A stretch of 52,433 nucleotides of DNA, from assembly GCA_016929715.1 (NCBI GenBank), contig JAFGIG010000030.1, forward strand, positions 1 through 52,433, in the 5' to 3' direction. Source of the stretch: Caldifarciminota bacterium (GTDB lineage: Bacteria; SDB-A). The position numbers and the translations under genes were made by a program. This document shows, piece after piece, positions 35,296 through 44,523 of this stretch; position 1 is the stretch's first letter; each line of letters opens with the position of its first letter. The notes beneath the pieces were generated by a model that did no database searches, was not told the origin of the DNA, and was given only the letters and a program-made list of their open reading frames with translations.

Positions 35296-36165
35296 ATGAT
35301 AAAATCCGTAAAAGAAATATTGGGTCAGACATTTCTGACTCGTGAAGCCTGGGTGTTCTGGGCGTCTTCTTATATAATACTTTCCCTGATGTATAGATCC
35401 GCTCCCTATTGGAGCTCTCTGGTCCTCAATTATGTCTATTCGACTTTTCTTTTTCTGCTGTTGCCCATTACGGTAGTCTCTTTCCCTAAAGAAAAAAAAC
35501 CCGGCAAGCTCATCTTCTGGTTCACGGCTCTTTTTTTCTCGCTTGGTCCGCTTCTCGCGGCAGAATTATTCCCAAAAATCAGGGCTTCTCTTTTCCCGCC
35601 TTACTCGCCTGCAACAGGGCCTCTCAACGGTCTTGCCGTCGGCATATCCTTCACGGCGCCATGCGCCCTGATAGTATTCACTTATTGTCTGTATTCCGGT
35701 TTCAGCCTTCGTTCGATAGGTTTGGGGACTGGAAAATGGAAATTCTGGCTTCCGCTCGTTTCAGTATTGGTTCTTATAATGACTCCTGTGCTCTTGTATT
35801 TTTCGAAAAAGCCGGATTTTATAGCCACTTATCCGCTTTTTCGACACATGATAAAAAACACAGGAGACTTCTGGGCCATAGATATTTCCTGGTTTTACTA
35901 CCTCTACATATGGGAATTCTTTTTCAGAGGATTCATGCTTTTTTCCCTCGCCAAAAAGACGGGTCCTGCGAGGGCAATTTTCATTCAAGCCGTTGTTTTC
36001 GCTTTCGCCCATCTCGGAAAGCCGGAAATTGAAGTCTATTCCTCTATGATAGGGGGTGTCCTCGTCGGGATTCTTTCTTATTTATCAGGTTCAGTTCTTC
36101 CCGGAGCTCTCATTCATTGGCTTATAGCCATAATAATGGATGTATTCGTGTTCTTCTTCAATTGA
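35296..36165 (+). CDS. CPBP family intramembrane metalloprotease
   Basis: A 289-residue protein with about eight membrane helices. The C-terminal CPBP (Abi) domain has WEFFFRG (the E-x3-R motif, with the first of the two usual Glu replaced by Trp), FAFAHLGKP (FxxxH) and LIHWLIAIIMD (HxxxD). These place the metal site in the membrane as in Rce1-like proteases. Substrate unknown; relatives process prenylated proteins or peptides, or act in bacteriocin immunity. The ATG has only a weak upstream signal. Confidence 0.82.
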   Translation: MIKSVKEILGQTFLTREAWVFWASSYIILSLMYRSAPYWSSLVLNYVYSTFLFLLLPITVVSFPKEKKPGKLIFWFTALFFSLGPLLAAELFPKIRASLFPPYSPATGPLNGLAVGISFTAPCALIVFTYCLYSGFSLRSIGLGTGKWKFWLPLVSVLVLIMTPVLLYFSKKPDFIATYPLFRHMIKNTGDFWAIDISWFYYLYIWEFFFRGFMLFSLAKKTGPARAIFIQAVVFAFAHLGKPEIEVYSSMIGGVLVGILSYLSGSVLPGALIHWLIAIIMDVFVFFFN

Positions 36166-36174
36166 TCTGCTGAT

Positions 36175-36203
36175 TTGATAAAGCTTGGAATTAGTGATAT
36201 AAA
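36175..36203 (+). promoter_or_regulatory. Strong sigma70-type promoter for the roadblock/outer-membrane operon
   Basis: TTGATA (36175-36180), exactly 17 bases, then TATAAA (36198-36203) preceded by TGA, an extended -10. AAGGAG (36214-36219) then serves the ATG at 36225, giving a leader of about 15 bases. Confidence 0.7.
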
Positions 36204-36224
36204 CTTATATAAAAAGGAGTAGTA

Positions 36225-36626
36225 ATGATAGAATACGCGATTTCAACTCACGCCGATAAGATACTCTCCATGCTCGAGAAATTTGTCGGTGATCACAACT
36301 TCGTCGAAGGTATGACGATAGCTGACAAGGACGGCCTTTCGATTGTCAGCTATTTCCATTCAGAGACACAGGAAGAGATTCTCGCGGCAATATCTCCCGT
36401 GATAATTAAAGACCTTTCTTCTCTTCCTCTCGGCGAAATCAGATATTTTATAGCAATGGGAAAAGATGCTTTTGCGGTCGTCAAACCTCTTGACTCGCAG
36501 ACGTTCCTTTCCATGTTCTCTCAACTTGACGTATGGAACGGACTCATGGGTCAAAAAGACATAATCACGGATTTCGAGATACTGACCGCTCAGCTCATGC
36601 GGCTGGGAAACAGAAATGAAACTTAA
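36225..36626 (+). CDS. Roadblock/LC7-like protein
   Basis: A 133-residue cytoplasmic protein with the alpha-beta pattern of the roadblock/LC7 fold: GMTIADKDGLSIVSYFHS, then an acidic helix, EIRYFIAMGKDAFAVVKPL, then a final helix. Such proteins are regulatory partners of small GTPases (for example MglA) in polarity, or scaffold subunits. No GTPase gene is adjacent. It has a strong promoter and ribosome site, and its last 11 bases overlap the start of the large outer-membrane protein gene, so the two are coupled. Confidence 0.65.
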   Translation: MIEYAISTHADKILSMLEKFVGDHNFVEGMTIADKDGLSIVSYFHSETQEEILAAISPVIIKDLSSLPLGEIRYFIAMGKDAFAVVKPLDSQTFLSMFSQLDVWNGLMGQKDIITDFEILTAQLMRLGNRNET

Positions 36627-39450
36627 AATATACTTGCCCCTTCTCTCTCTTTTATTCATTCAGAACTTGACCGCGCAGTATTTCGGCCAGAACAAACTGC
36701 AATACAGGAATTTCGACTGGAAAGTAACCCAGACAGAACACTTCAAAATCTACTATTATCAAGGAATGGACGAAATAGCTTTTTTTGCCTGCCAGGTGGC
36801 CGAAGACGCTTATTCATCATTATCCGTTAATTTCAACCATGAATTCAAGGAAAAAATTCCCGTCCTCATTTACAGGAGCCCGAACGACTTTTCTCAGACC
36901 AACGTAATACTCGATTTGATTTCCGAATCCGTCGGCGGCTTCACAGAATTTTTGAAAAACAGAGTCGTCGTTCCTTTTAACGGCTCTTATTCCGACTTCA
37001 GGCATGTCCTCGCCCACGAGATAACCCACGCGTTTCAAAACGACGTCTTATACGGACAGTCGAATATTTTCCTCAAAATGTATTCCATGGACATACCCCT
37101 TTGGTGGTTTGAAGGCTCAGCCGAATTCGAGTCAAACGGATGGAATTCAGAATCATACATGTATATCAGAGACCTTGTTTTCTCTAACAAACTCGTCAGC
37201 CTCGAAGAGCTCGATTACTACGGCGGATACATAATCTACAAAGAAGGCCAGTCCGTGATGTATTTCATAGCCGAGAAATACGGAAGGCAGAAAATCGGAG
37301 AGATATTCCACAATATAAAAATAACAGGATCTCTCAGAAAAGCGATCCAAAAGACACTGAACATAGAATATGAAAAGTTCAGCGAGGAATGGACAAAATT
37401 TCTCTATTCGCTTTACTGGCCGGATTACAACGCATACGCCGACATAGACGGCTACTCTGTCAGGCTGACAGATACAAAAAACCTTTACAACCGTATAAAC
37501 CTTTCGCCTATTATTTCCCCCGACGGACTCCAAGTCGTTTTCATAAGCGATGCCGGAGTCTACATAGACATCCTCAAGATGTCGGCTCTTTCCGGAAAAA
37601 TCGAAAAGAAACTCGTAGGAGGGCAGAGGACGCCACAGTTTGAAGGGCTTCACATTTTGACGAGTCATGCTTCGTGGTCTCCTGACGGTGAAAAAATAAT
37701 TATTTCTTCCCTGAGCGAGGGCAGGGACCTTTTCTGGATACTGGACGCTAATTCAGGCAGGATCCTCAGAAAGCTCGATTTCGATCTCGACATAGTCCGC
37801 TCTCCTTATTGGTCTAATGAGAACATCATATATTTCGTCGGAACAGCAAACGGCAGGACCGACATATTTTCATCCGACCCTGAAGGGAATTTTCTCCGAA
37901 AAATAACCGACGATGTATTCGACGACAGAGATCCTTTTGTTTCTTCGGACCACAAGTTTTTATACTGGTGCAGCGACAGAAATGAAGGCGAGAATTGGGA
38001 ATACGGAAGTTATTCTGTTTTTCAAATGAATCTCGAAGACGGTTCGGTTCGGGAACTCACGCCGAGAAACCAATCCCTTTCAAATCCCTATGTCCTGTCT
38101 TCAGGCGAAGACGGGAAACAGCATCTTCTCTTTCTCGCTTCATACACTCCGGGCAACAACCTGTTTTCCTGCGACCTTGAAACAGGCGAGATAACCCAGC
38201 TGACTAACCTGCCCGGGGAAATCCAGAGTTTTTCCTTGGATTCAAAGTCGAGCAGAATGGTTATGAGTGTTTACACATCAGGAAAATGGGACATTTTCAC
38301 GGTTCAGAACCCTCTCGAAACACTCGACACTTTCGACTTTGCCTTCGACAGTTCGAAATACATAGAGGTCTATTCCACTGTCCAAAAACCCGGAGACTCC
38401 CTTTCATGGGCTAAGCCGAGTTTAGAGATAAGCGCAGACTGGGGTCAGGCATCAATGGCTTATTCAAGCCTATACGGCTTTGCAGGACTTCTTACGGTCG
38501 CATTGAGCGATTTTATGGGCAATCACAGGTTCCTAATACAGACAGACCTCGCCCAGGACATATTGAAGTCGAATTTCAACATAATTTATTTTTATCTTCC
38601 CAAAAGATGGGACACCGGTTTCGGCATTTATCAGCAGAGTTTCGCTTACTGGTATAAAAGGGACACGATAAACGTGGACAAATACCTCGGGGGTGAATTC
38701 CTTTTTTTGTATCCTTTGAACAGGTTTCAGAGGTTCGATTTGATGCTCGACATATATCAGATAGATCGAAAAAAATATTTCTATGATTCATTCAGAGATG
38801 AGGTGTTTTTTTCGCGTGAGACTTCCGAGGTTTTTTTGGCGCCTTCTCTTTACTATGTTTTCGACAACACACTGTGGGGATACACTTCCCCTTTCCTCGG
38901 AACGAGAATGCGATTCGGGGGAGGACTGGCACAGAGAATTTCCACAAATTCGAGATATCACTGGGGAAGTTTCGACTTGAGGAAATACTGGCGTATCACG
39001 CCCCGCAGCAACGTAGCCTTCAGATTATATCTCGCCGGCATAAGAGGAACAGATCCGCCGAATCTTTATCTCGGTGGATACAACAATCTCAGAGGATACG
39101 AAATAAACGAATTCAGCGGATTCAACACGGGATTTTTCTCTCTCGAAGCGAGGTTCCCTTTCATTGATTATCTGAATGTTATATTTCCTCTGCCTGTTTT
39201 TTTGGGCGGGATAAGGGGATGCCTGTTCGTAGACGCCGGCGGGACAGCGAAGGAAGTTAATGAATTTAAGGTTTTTTCAGACGACCCTGAAAAGGGCTTC
39301 GGGCTCGAAGACTTGAAGATGGACATAGGCTGCGGGATTCGCATGTTTTTCATGACGGCTGTCCTGAAACTCGATTTTGCGGTCCCCACCGATTTGAGGG
39401 ACTTGAACAACAGGACAAAGATATATTTTTCAATCGGGGAAGATTTCTGA
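36616..39450 (+). CDS. Outer-membrane fusion: gluzincin-like protease, TolB-like propeller, Omp85-like barrel
   Basis: A 944-residue exported protein (signal peptide LPLLSLLFIQNLTA). A peptidase-MA-type domain carries HEITH at residues 134-138, with the third ligand in WWFEGSAEFE about 30 residues on. Residues about 280-570 are TolB/WD40-like blades (SPDGLQVVFISDAGV, WSPDGEKIIISS, YWCSDRNEG). From about 600 to the end is a beta-barrel with RMRFGGGLAQRIS, NLYLGGYNNLRGYE and FLGGIRGCLFVDAGG, the D15/Omp85 signature. Similar fusions occur in FCB-group bacteria. It could process or gate surface proteins; the partner is unknown. Confidence 0.82.
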   Translation: MKLKIYLPLLSLLFIQNLTAQYFGQNKLQYRNFDWKVTQTEHFKIYYYQGMDEIAFFACQVAEDAYSSLSVNFNHEFKEKIPVLIYRSPNDFSQTNVILDLISESVGGFTEFLKNRVVVPFNGSYSDFRHVLAHEITHAFQNDVLYGQSNIFLKMYSMDIPLWWFEGSAEFESNGWNSESYMYIRDLVFSNKLVSLEELDYYGGYIIYKEGQSVMYFIAEKYGRQKIGEIFHNIKITGSLRKAIQKTLNIEYEKFSEEWTKFLYSLYWPDYNAYADIDGYSVRLTDTKNLYNRINLSPIISPDGLQVVFISDAGVYIDILKMSALSGKIEKKLVGGQRTPQFEGLHILTSHASWSPDGEKIIISSLSEGRDLFWILDANSGRILRKLDFDLDIVRSPYWSNENIIYFVGTANGRTDIFSSDPEGNFLRKITDDVFDDRDPFVSSDHKFLYWCSDRNEGENWEYGSYSVFQMNLEDGSVRELTPRNQSLSNPYVLSSGEDGKQHLLFLASYTPGNNLFSCDLETGEITQLTNLPGEIQSFSLDSKSSRMVMSVYTSGKWDIFTVQNPLETLDTFDFAFDSSKYIEVYSTVQKPGDSLSWAKPSLEISADWGQASMAYSSLYGFAGLLTVALSDFMGNHRFLIQTDLAQDILKSNFNIIYFYLPKRWDTGFGIYQQSFAYWYKRDTINVDKYLGGEFLFLYPLNRFQRFDLMLDIYQIDRKKYFYDSFRDEVFFSRETSEVFLAPSLYYVFDNTLWGYTSPFLGTRMRFGGGLAQRISTNSRYHWGSFDLRKYWRITPRSNVAFRLYLAGIRGTDPPNLYLGGYNNLRGYEINEFSGFNTGFFSLEARFPFIDYLNVIFPLPVFLGGIRGCLFVDAGGTAKEVNEFKVFSDDPEKGFGLEDLKMDIGCGIRMFFMTAVLKLDFAVPTDLRDLNNRTKIYFSIGEDF

Positions 39451-40388
39451 CAAAAAGATTTTTCGAAAAACATTCGCATTGGCTGTATCTGTTTCCGGCT
39501 CTGTCAGTTCTCGTAGTTTTCAAACTTTTTCCTATTCTTCTGTCGCTAATCGTCAGTTTTTTCAAGTGGAACATGGCGGGTCCGAATACTTTTATTTCAT
39601 TCGGCAATTACCTGAACGTTTTGACTGACTCTCTATTTTGGAATGCTTTTCTAAACACTTTATACTACACCGCTTTCAGCCTTCCTTTCTCAATAGGACT
39701 TTCCATGTTTTTCGCCGTAATGCTCAATTCGGTGACCAAAGGCAGGACTTTTTTCAGAGTTGTTTACTATCTGCCGGTGATAACCTCCATAGTCGCCGTA
39801 TCGGTCATCTGGAAATGGATCTATCACCCCAGAGTCGGCTTGATAAATTCATTTCTTTCGATCCTGAACATTACCGGACCGGAATGGCTCGGAGAATACA
39901 GAGGGATTTTTGAAATTTTTTCGGGTAAAAATTTGCCCTATCTTTTAAAAGGCCCTTCCCTCGCCCTTTTGAGCCTTGCCGCAATGTCAGTCTGGAAAAG
40001 CCTGGGATACGATGTTTTAATTTTTCTCACCGGTCTCCAGAGCATTCCGCAGACTTACTATGAAGCGGCGAAACTCGACGGCGCGGGTTCATGGAAGACC
40101 TTCAGGCACGTTACTTTGCCTTTATTGTCTCCGACGACTTTTTACGTCTTCATTATGTCCACGATAAGCTCTTTTCAGGTCTTCGCTCCGGTCTGGCTGA
40201 TGACCGGTCCTCCGGCGGGAGGACCTCTCGACAGCACTAACGTCGTCGTATTCTATCTATACGAGAAAGCTTTTCAGTTTTTCAAGTTCGGAGCAGCGAG
40301 CGCCACAGCGTTCATTCTTTTTTCAGTCCTCCTCGTTTTGACTGCGATTCAGAAAAGATACTCGGAAAGGAAGGTCTTCTACGGTTAA
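39447..40388 (+). CDS. Sugar ABC transporter permease (MalF/UgpA type)
   Basis: Inner-membrane half of a carbohydrate importer, about 313 residues with six helices. The EAA loop is YYEAAKLDGAGSWKTFRHVTLPLLSP. An ATG at 39573 would cut away the first helix. The open frame upstream reads TKRFFEKHSHWLYLFPALSV, then FKLFPILLSLIVSFFKW, a typical MalF N-terminus. The only plausible start is CTG at 39447, which overlaps the previous stop as CTGA behind GGGGAAG. Transcribed with the second permease and binding protein; the ATPase subunit is not in the window and may be a shared MsmK/UgpC type. Confidence 0.88.
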   Translation: MTKRFFEKHSHWLYLFPALSVLVVFKLFPILLSLIVSFFKWNMAGPNTFISFGNYLNVLTDSLFWNAFLNTLYYTAFSLPFSIGLSMFFAVMLNSVTKGRTFFRVVYYLPVITSIVAVSVIWKWIYHPRVGLINSFLSILNITGPEWLGEYRGIFEIFSGKNLPYLLKGPSLALLSLAAMSVWKSLGYDVLIFLTGLQSIPQTYYEAAKLDGAGSWKTFRHVTLPLLSPTTFYVFIMSTISSFQVFAPVWLMTGPPAGGPLDSTNVVVFYLYEKAFQFFKFGAASATAFILFSVLLVLTAIQKRYSERKVFYG

Positions 40389-40416
40389 AAGCAAAAAGAT
40401 ACTTGTCTACACTGTT

Positions 40417-41199
40417 TTGTCCGCGGGAGCCTTAGCGATGATCTTGCCGTTTTACTGGATGGTCCTAACCGCTTTCAAAACTCCTTCTGAAGCGATTTCC
40501 GTTCCCCCGACGTGGATTCCGTCCGAATGGACATTTTCAAATTTCTCCGAGGCATGGTCAAAAGTCCCTTGGTTGAAATACTTTTTTAATACTGCTTTGG
40601 TCGCTGTTTTCATACTCGCTGGAAATCTTTTGACGTCAATTTTAGCGGGATTCGCTTTTTCCAACTTCGATTTCAAGGGCAAAGAAAAAGTATTTCTACT
40701 ATTTCTCGCCACGATGATGATTCCGATGCCTGTATACATAATACCGGGATATCTGATTCTGACATACTTGAACTGGATAGACACATATGCGGCGCTCATA
40801 GTTCCCTGGACTGTGAGTGTTTTTTCGGTTTTTCTTGTCCGACAGCACATGAAGACTATTCCTCGTGAACTCTGGGATGCCGCGAGAATTGACGGATGCG
40901 GCAAGTTCGGATATCTGTGGAGAATTGTGGTTCCCCTTATAAAACCCGCTCTCGCGACAGTTTCAATTTTTTCAGTAGTGAGTTCATGGAACAGTTTTCT
41001 ATGGCCGCTCGTTGTCACGAACTCAAAACATTTAAGGCCGATTCAGGTGGGGCTCGCCTATTTTACTCAGGAACAGAGCACTGATTACACTCTTCTTTCC
41101 GCCGCGGCGACTTTCACAGCCCTTCCCCTCATAGTTCTGTTTCTTTTCGCCCAAAAAAGGATAATAAACAGTTTCGCCAGATCAGGGTTAAAAGATTGA
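40417..41199 (+). CDS. Sugar ABC transporter permease (MalG/UgpE type)
   Basis: Second permease, about 260 residues or slightly more. LPFYWMVLTAFKTPSEA, the EAA loop ELWDAARIDGCGKFGYLWRIVVPL and the C-terminal AQKRIINSFARSGLKD are typical. The TTG at 40417 begins inside the first helix and has no ribosome site. The frame is open upstream and reads VKSKKILVYTVL, the expected basic leader. AAGGAAGG at 40367-40374 points to a start near 40381-40384 (ACG or GTT), so the real N-terminus is probably about 11 residues longer with a non-standard start. The stop overlaps the next gene. Confidence 0.88.
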   Translation: MSAGALAMILPFYWMVLTAFKTPSEAISVPPTWIPSEWTFSNFSEAWSKVPWLKYFFNTALVAVFILAGNLLTSILAGFAFSNFDFKGKEKVFLLFLATMMIPMPVYIIPGYLILTYLNWIDTYAALIVPWTVSVFSVFLVRQHMKTIPRELWDAARIDGCGKFGYLWRIVVPLIKPALATVSIFSVVSSWNSFLWPLVVTNSKHLRPIQVGLAYFTQEQSTDYTLLSAAATFTALPLIVLFLFAQKRIINSFARSGLKD

Positions 41200-42443
41200 A
41201 TAAAAGATTCTTTGCTCTTTTTTCTCTCGCCGTTTTATCTTGTTCGAACGGACAACGGGGAAAGGTAACGGTCACTTTCTGGCACGCCATGGGAGGAAGA
41301 CTCGGGACTGTTCTCGACAGCCTTGTAGAAGATTTCAACGGCAAACATACTGAGATTAGAATCATCTCATCTTCCGTCGGAAATTACGGCGCGCTCGCCC
41401 AGAAGCTTATGGCTTCAGTCATGGCAGGTAAACCTCCTGTTATGGCACAGAGCTACGAATCATGGACGGATCAATTCCGAAGAGCGGGAGCAATTGTCCC
41501 GCTTAACGCTTTCGTTGAATCCGACGCGGGATATTCTAAGGACGAAATAGAAGATTTTTTCAGGCCTGTCTGGGAAAACAACTATTGGGGAGACACTATT
41601 TGGAGCATGCCGTTCAATAAAAGCCTCGGAGTTCTCTTCTACAACGCGGATTTTTTCGATTCAGCCGGCATAAGCTTTCCTTCTACATGGGAAGAAATGG
41701 TCAGATTGTGTTCTCTTTTCCCCCCCGAAAAAAATGATTATTACGCTTTCGCACTGCCTTCCAACACTTGGTTTTTTGAAACAGCCCTTTTTCAGAGAAA
41801 AGGCAGACTCTTGGACGATGCCACAGGAGAAGTTTATTTTGACGACAGCATTTCCGCACAACTTCTGACAGAGCTTGTTTTTCTTCTCAAATCGGGAAAC
41901 TGCCGTCTGGGAACCGGCTACGATGGGCAGGATGAATTCGTCTCCGGAAATATTCTGATTTCATGGGGCAGTGTCGTGTCCTATTCTTTCATGGCAAAAA
42001 AGAACCCTTCGTTCAGAATAGGAATCGCCACCTTACCCGCTCCTTTATGGGGAGAGGACGTCAGCGTCATATCCGGAACAAATATTGTTATTTTTTCAAA
42101 GTCGTCTCCGGAACAGCAAGTTGCCGCATGGGAGTTTATCAAATGGTTCAATTCTCCCGAAGTCCAGGCGGCTTGGTCTGCCAGCACCGGATACGTTCCG
42201 ACTCGGAAAAGCTCTCTTGACGCCCGAATTATGAAATCTTACATGTCCGGAATACGCGGACTCGAAGAAGTATATCTAAAAATGTCGGACGCCTTAACAG
42301 AACCGAAAACCGGAGCATGGTTCGCAGGGAGAATATACCTTTCCAGATCAATCGAATACGCCCTAAGAGAGGTCGTTTCGCCCGAAAAAAGCCTCCGAAT
42401 CGGCGCTGATAAACTAAGACGCGACCTCCGGGAAGATTTTTAA
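41196..42443 (+). CDS. Sugar-binding lipoprotein of ABC transporter
   Basis: A 415-residue extracellular solute-binding protein, family 1 (UgpB/MalE-like). The signal FFALFSLAVLSC ends in a lipobox, anchoring it to a membrane. VTFWHAMGG, VLDSLVEDFNGKH and WEFIKWFNSPEVQAAW are family motifs. It captures a sugar or glycerol-phosphate-like ligand for the two permeases upstream. The start is TTG 41196, overlapping the previous stop (TTGA). The specific ligand is unknown. Confidence 0.93.
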   Translation: MNKRFFALFSLAVLSCSNGQRGKVTVTFWHAMGGRLGTVLDSLVEDFNGKHTEIRIISSSVGNYGALAQKLMASVMAGKPPVMAQSYESWTDQFRRAGAIVPLNAFVESDAGYSKDEIEDFFRPVWENNYWGDTIWSMPFNKSLGVLFYNADFFDSAGISFPSTWEEMVRLCSLFPPEKNDYYAFALPSNTWFFETALFQRKGRLLDDATGEVYFDDSISAQLLTELVFLLKSGNCRLGTGYDGQDEFVSGNILISWGSVVSYSFMAKKNPSFRIGIATLPAPLWGEDVSVISGTNIVIFSKSSPEQQVAAWEFIKWFNSPEVQAAWSASTGYVPTRKSSLDARIMKSYMSGIRGLEEVYLKMSDALTEPKTGAWFAGRIYLSRSIEYALREVVSPEKSLRIGADKLRRDLREDF

Positions 42444-42451
42444 CTGTTTCG

Positions 42452-42480
42452 TTTTACCAGAGACCAAATAATGATATAAT
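42452..42480 (+). promoter_or_regulatory. Promoter of tRNA-Leu
   Basis: Consensus -10 TATAAT at 42475-42480, ten bases before the tRNA, with TTTTAC (42452-42457) 17 bases upstream as a weak -35. The same transcript may continue into tig. Confidence 0.6.
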
Positions 42481-42490
42481 TGGTTTCTCT

Positions 42491-42571
42491 GCGAGAGTGG
42501 CGGAACCGGCAGACGCGCTGGACTTAGGATCCAGTCCTAATAGGGTAGGGGTTCGACTCCCCTCTCTCGCA
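42491..42571 (+). tRNA. tRNA-Leu (anticodon UAG)
   Basis: 81 bases fold as a class II tRNA. Acceptor GCGAGAG pairs with CTCTCGC (42564-42570), discriminator A42571. The anticodon stem CTGGA/TCCAG surrounds loop CTTAGGA with anticodon TAG at 42525-42527. A long variable arm follows, and the T arm is AGGGG-TTCGACT-CCCCT. CCA is not encoded (AAT follows), so it depends on the CCA-adding enzyme, found here at 33473-34879. Confidence 0.97.
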
Positions 42572-42608
42572 ATACGATCAAACACAGCGTATTTGAAACC
42601 TGGAGGAA

Positions 42609-43886
42609 ATGTTGAAAGTGACAATCGAAAAGATATCACCTGTAAAGAGAAACCTATTGATAGAAGAATCTTCCGAAGTGATAGACATAGAAGAGAAGAA
42701 GATAATCTCGGAAATCGCATTCACTCATAGATTCCCCGGATTCAGAAAAGGCAAAGTCCCTTATTCTATCGTCAGAAAGATGTTCGGCGACGACATAGCC
42801 GAAACAAGCCTGAACAGCGCAATAGAAAATCTTTCAAGAAAGGCAGTTGAACAGGAAAAACTCGTCCCCATAGGCGGGATAGAGGAAAAAAACGTCAAGA
42901 TTGAAAACGGAATGCTCAGTTTTACTATAACATTCGAGGTTCAGCCTGAAATAGAAGATTATCCTCTCGAAACTCTTGAGGTCGAAAAATCAGTATATTC
43001 CGTGTCTGAAAAACTCGTAAACGAGAGACTCGACCTCATCAGGGAAAGATGCTCGTTTCTGACGACAGCCGAAAGAAGTTCCGCCAAAGGTGATTTCATT
43101 CAGTGCGATATTTCGGCGCGTGACGAAAACGGCGGAGAAATCCCGGAAATTTCCTTCAAAGACAAGATGATAAGCATTGAAGAAGATTATTTTTGGAAAG
43201 GATTTCCGGAAAACATGATAGGCAGAAACAAAAACGACGCTTTTTCTTTTTCTTTCATGATACCTGAAGAAGATCACAAATACGGGGGCAAAAACATTCT
43301 TTTCGATGTTGTGATAAAAGAGATAAAAGAAAAGACTGTCCCCGAACTTGACGACGACCTCGCGAAAGAATTCAACTACAGCGACGTCAAAGAAATGAAA
43401 AGCGATGTTGAAAATAAACTCAGAGAAGAATTAAAAGCTAAAAGCGATGAGGAATTCTATAACAATGTCCTAAGGACTCTTGAGGACGCATATGTTTTTG
43501 AAGTCCCTTCGGCGGTCATAGATAAGGAAACCGAAGACATGCTCGACTTGCTTACTCATAAGCTAAAAATAGAAAAAAACAAGGAAAACCTCAAGTCAGA
43601 AATATCTGAAACGGCAAAAAAAAGAGCAAAGGGCAACATGATTCTCGATCACCTTTCCCAAAAACTCAGCGTTGATATCTCTGATGAAGAACTGAGAGAG
43701 AGTCTTTTGATGGAGATATCAAACGAAGTCGGTTACGACAAACTCAGCAGGCCCGCAATTAAAAGTAAGCTCAATGACTCTGAGTTCGTAAGAAGGGTAT
43801 ATCTAAAAATAAGACGCACAAAAACTTTCGAAAAAATCATTCAAATCATAACAGTCAAGGAGGTTCGGGAAAATGAACCGGAATGA
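42609..43886 (+). CDS. tig: Trigger factor
   Basis: A 425-residue ribosome-associated chaperone and prolyl isomerase. The ribosome-binding domain has [11 protein letters not shown], the FKBP-like domain covers about 150-245 ([16 protein letters not shown]), and a long helical C-terminal domain follows. GGAGG at 42602-42606 is only two bases from the ATG at 42609; the TTG codon right after it (42612) has better spacing and may be the true start. tig-clpP-clpX is a standard gene order, and clpP overlaps by 14 bases. Confidence 0.95.
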   Translation: MLKVTIEKISPVKRNLLIEESSEVIDIEEKKIISEIAFTHRFPGFRKGKVPYSIVRKMFGDDIAETSLNSAIENLSRKAVEQEKLVPIGGIEEKNVKIENGMLSFTITFEVQPEIEDYPLETLEVEKSVYSVSEKLVNERLDLIRERCSFLTTAERSSAKGDFIQCDISARDENGGEIPEISFKDKMISIEEDYFWKGFPENMIGRNKNDAFSFSFMIPEEDHKYGGKNILFDVVIKEIKEKTVPELDDDLAKEFNYSDVKEMKSDVENKLREELKAKSDEEFYNNVLRTLEDAYVFEVPSAVIDKETEDMLDLLTHKLKIEKNKENLKSEISETAKKRAKGNMILDHLSQKLSVDISDEELRESLLMEISNEVGYDKLSRPAIKSKLNDSEFVRRVYLKIRRTKTFEKIIQIITVKEVRENEPE

Positions 43887-44523
43887 GCCGAAATCCTATG
43901 TCGTCCCTCTAGTCATTGAAAGGACATCAAGAGGAGAACAGGCATACGACATATATTCTCGTCTTCTTAAAGACAGAATAATTTTTATAGGGTCGCCAAT
44001 AGACGACAACGTAGCAAACGCCGTAGTAGCACAGCTTTTGTTTCTCGAAGCTGACGACCCGGAAAAGGACATAAATCTTTACATAAATTCACCCGGCGGA
44101 AACATCACTTCCGGGCTGGCTATATACGACACTATGAGATTCATTAAACCGGATATTTCTACTACCTGCCTCGGTCAGGCGACAAGCATGGCTGCTGTTC
44201 TTCTTTCGACAGGCAAAAAAGGCAAGAGGTTTGCCCTCCCTCATTCGAGAATCATGATTCATCAGCCATGGGGCGGGGTTCAGGGACAGGCAATAGACAT
44301 AGAAATAGAAGCCCGGGAAATTCTCAAGATGAGAAAAGAGCTTGAGAAAATTCTTTCCTATCATACCGGACAGACTATAGAGAAGATATCTGCGGATTCA
44401 GACAGAAATTTCTGGATGAACGCCGACGAAGCCAAAGAATACGGCATTGTCGATGAAGTCATACTTTCAAGATCCAAAGAATCACAGGAAAAAAACGGAT
44501 CCGATGATGAAAAAGAAGATTAA
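43873..44523 (+). CDS. clpP: ATP-dependent Clp protease proteolytic subunit with Asn in the triad
   Basis: A 216-residue Clp[20 protein letters not shown], the nucleophile Ser105 in [11 protein letters not shown] and His130 in [10 protein letters not shown] are normal. Where other ClpP proteins have R-D-x-F-x-S/A (catalytic Asp), this one reads [13 protein letters not shown], so the third triad residue is Asn179. Listeria ClpP1 is known to carry Asn at this position and has altered activity. An acidic tail ([10 protein letters not shown]) ends the protein. It forms a tetradecamer that degrades proteins unfolded by ClpX, encoded next door. Confidence 0.95.
   Translation: MNRNEPKSYVVPLVIERTSRGEQAYDIYSRLLKDRIIFIGSPIDDNVANAVVAQLLFLEADDPEKDINLYINSPGGNITSGLAIYDTMRFIKPDISTTCLGQATSMAAVLLSTGKKGKRFALPHSRIMIHQPWGGVQGQAIDIEIEAREILKMRKELEKILSYHTGQTIEKISADSDRNFWMNADEAKEYGIVDEVILSRSKESQEKNGSDDEKED

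Noticed and set aside
39447..39573. Frameshift or truncation of the first permease
   Set aside because: The frame is open and encodes a normal N-terminus; a CTG start explains it without a defect, though a base error remains possible.
40452..41018. 188-codon open frame on the minus strand
   Set aside because: Antisense to the second permease with its clear EAA loop.
42460..42490. Imperfect inverted repeat AGAGACCA/TGGTTTCTCT before the tRNA
   Set aside because: It needs a two-base bulge and a long loop and overlaps the -10 element; no T run follows, so neither terminator nor operator is claimed.
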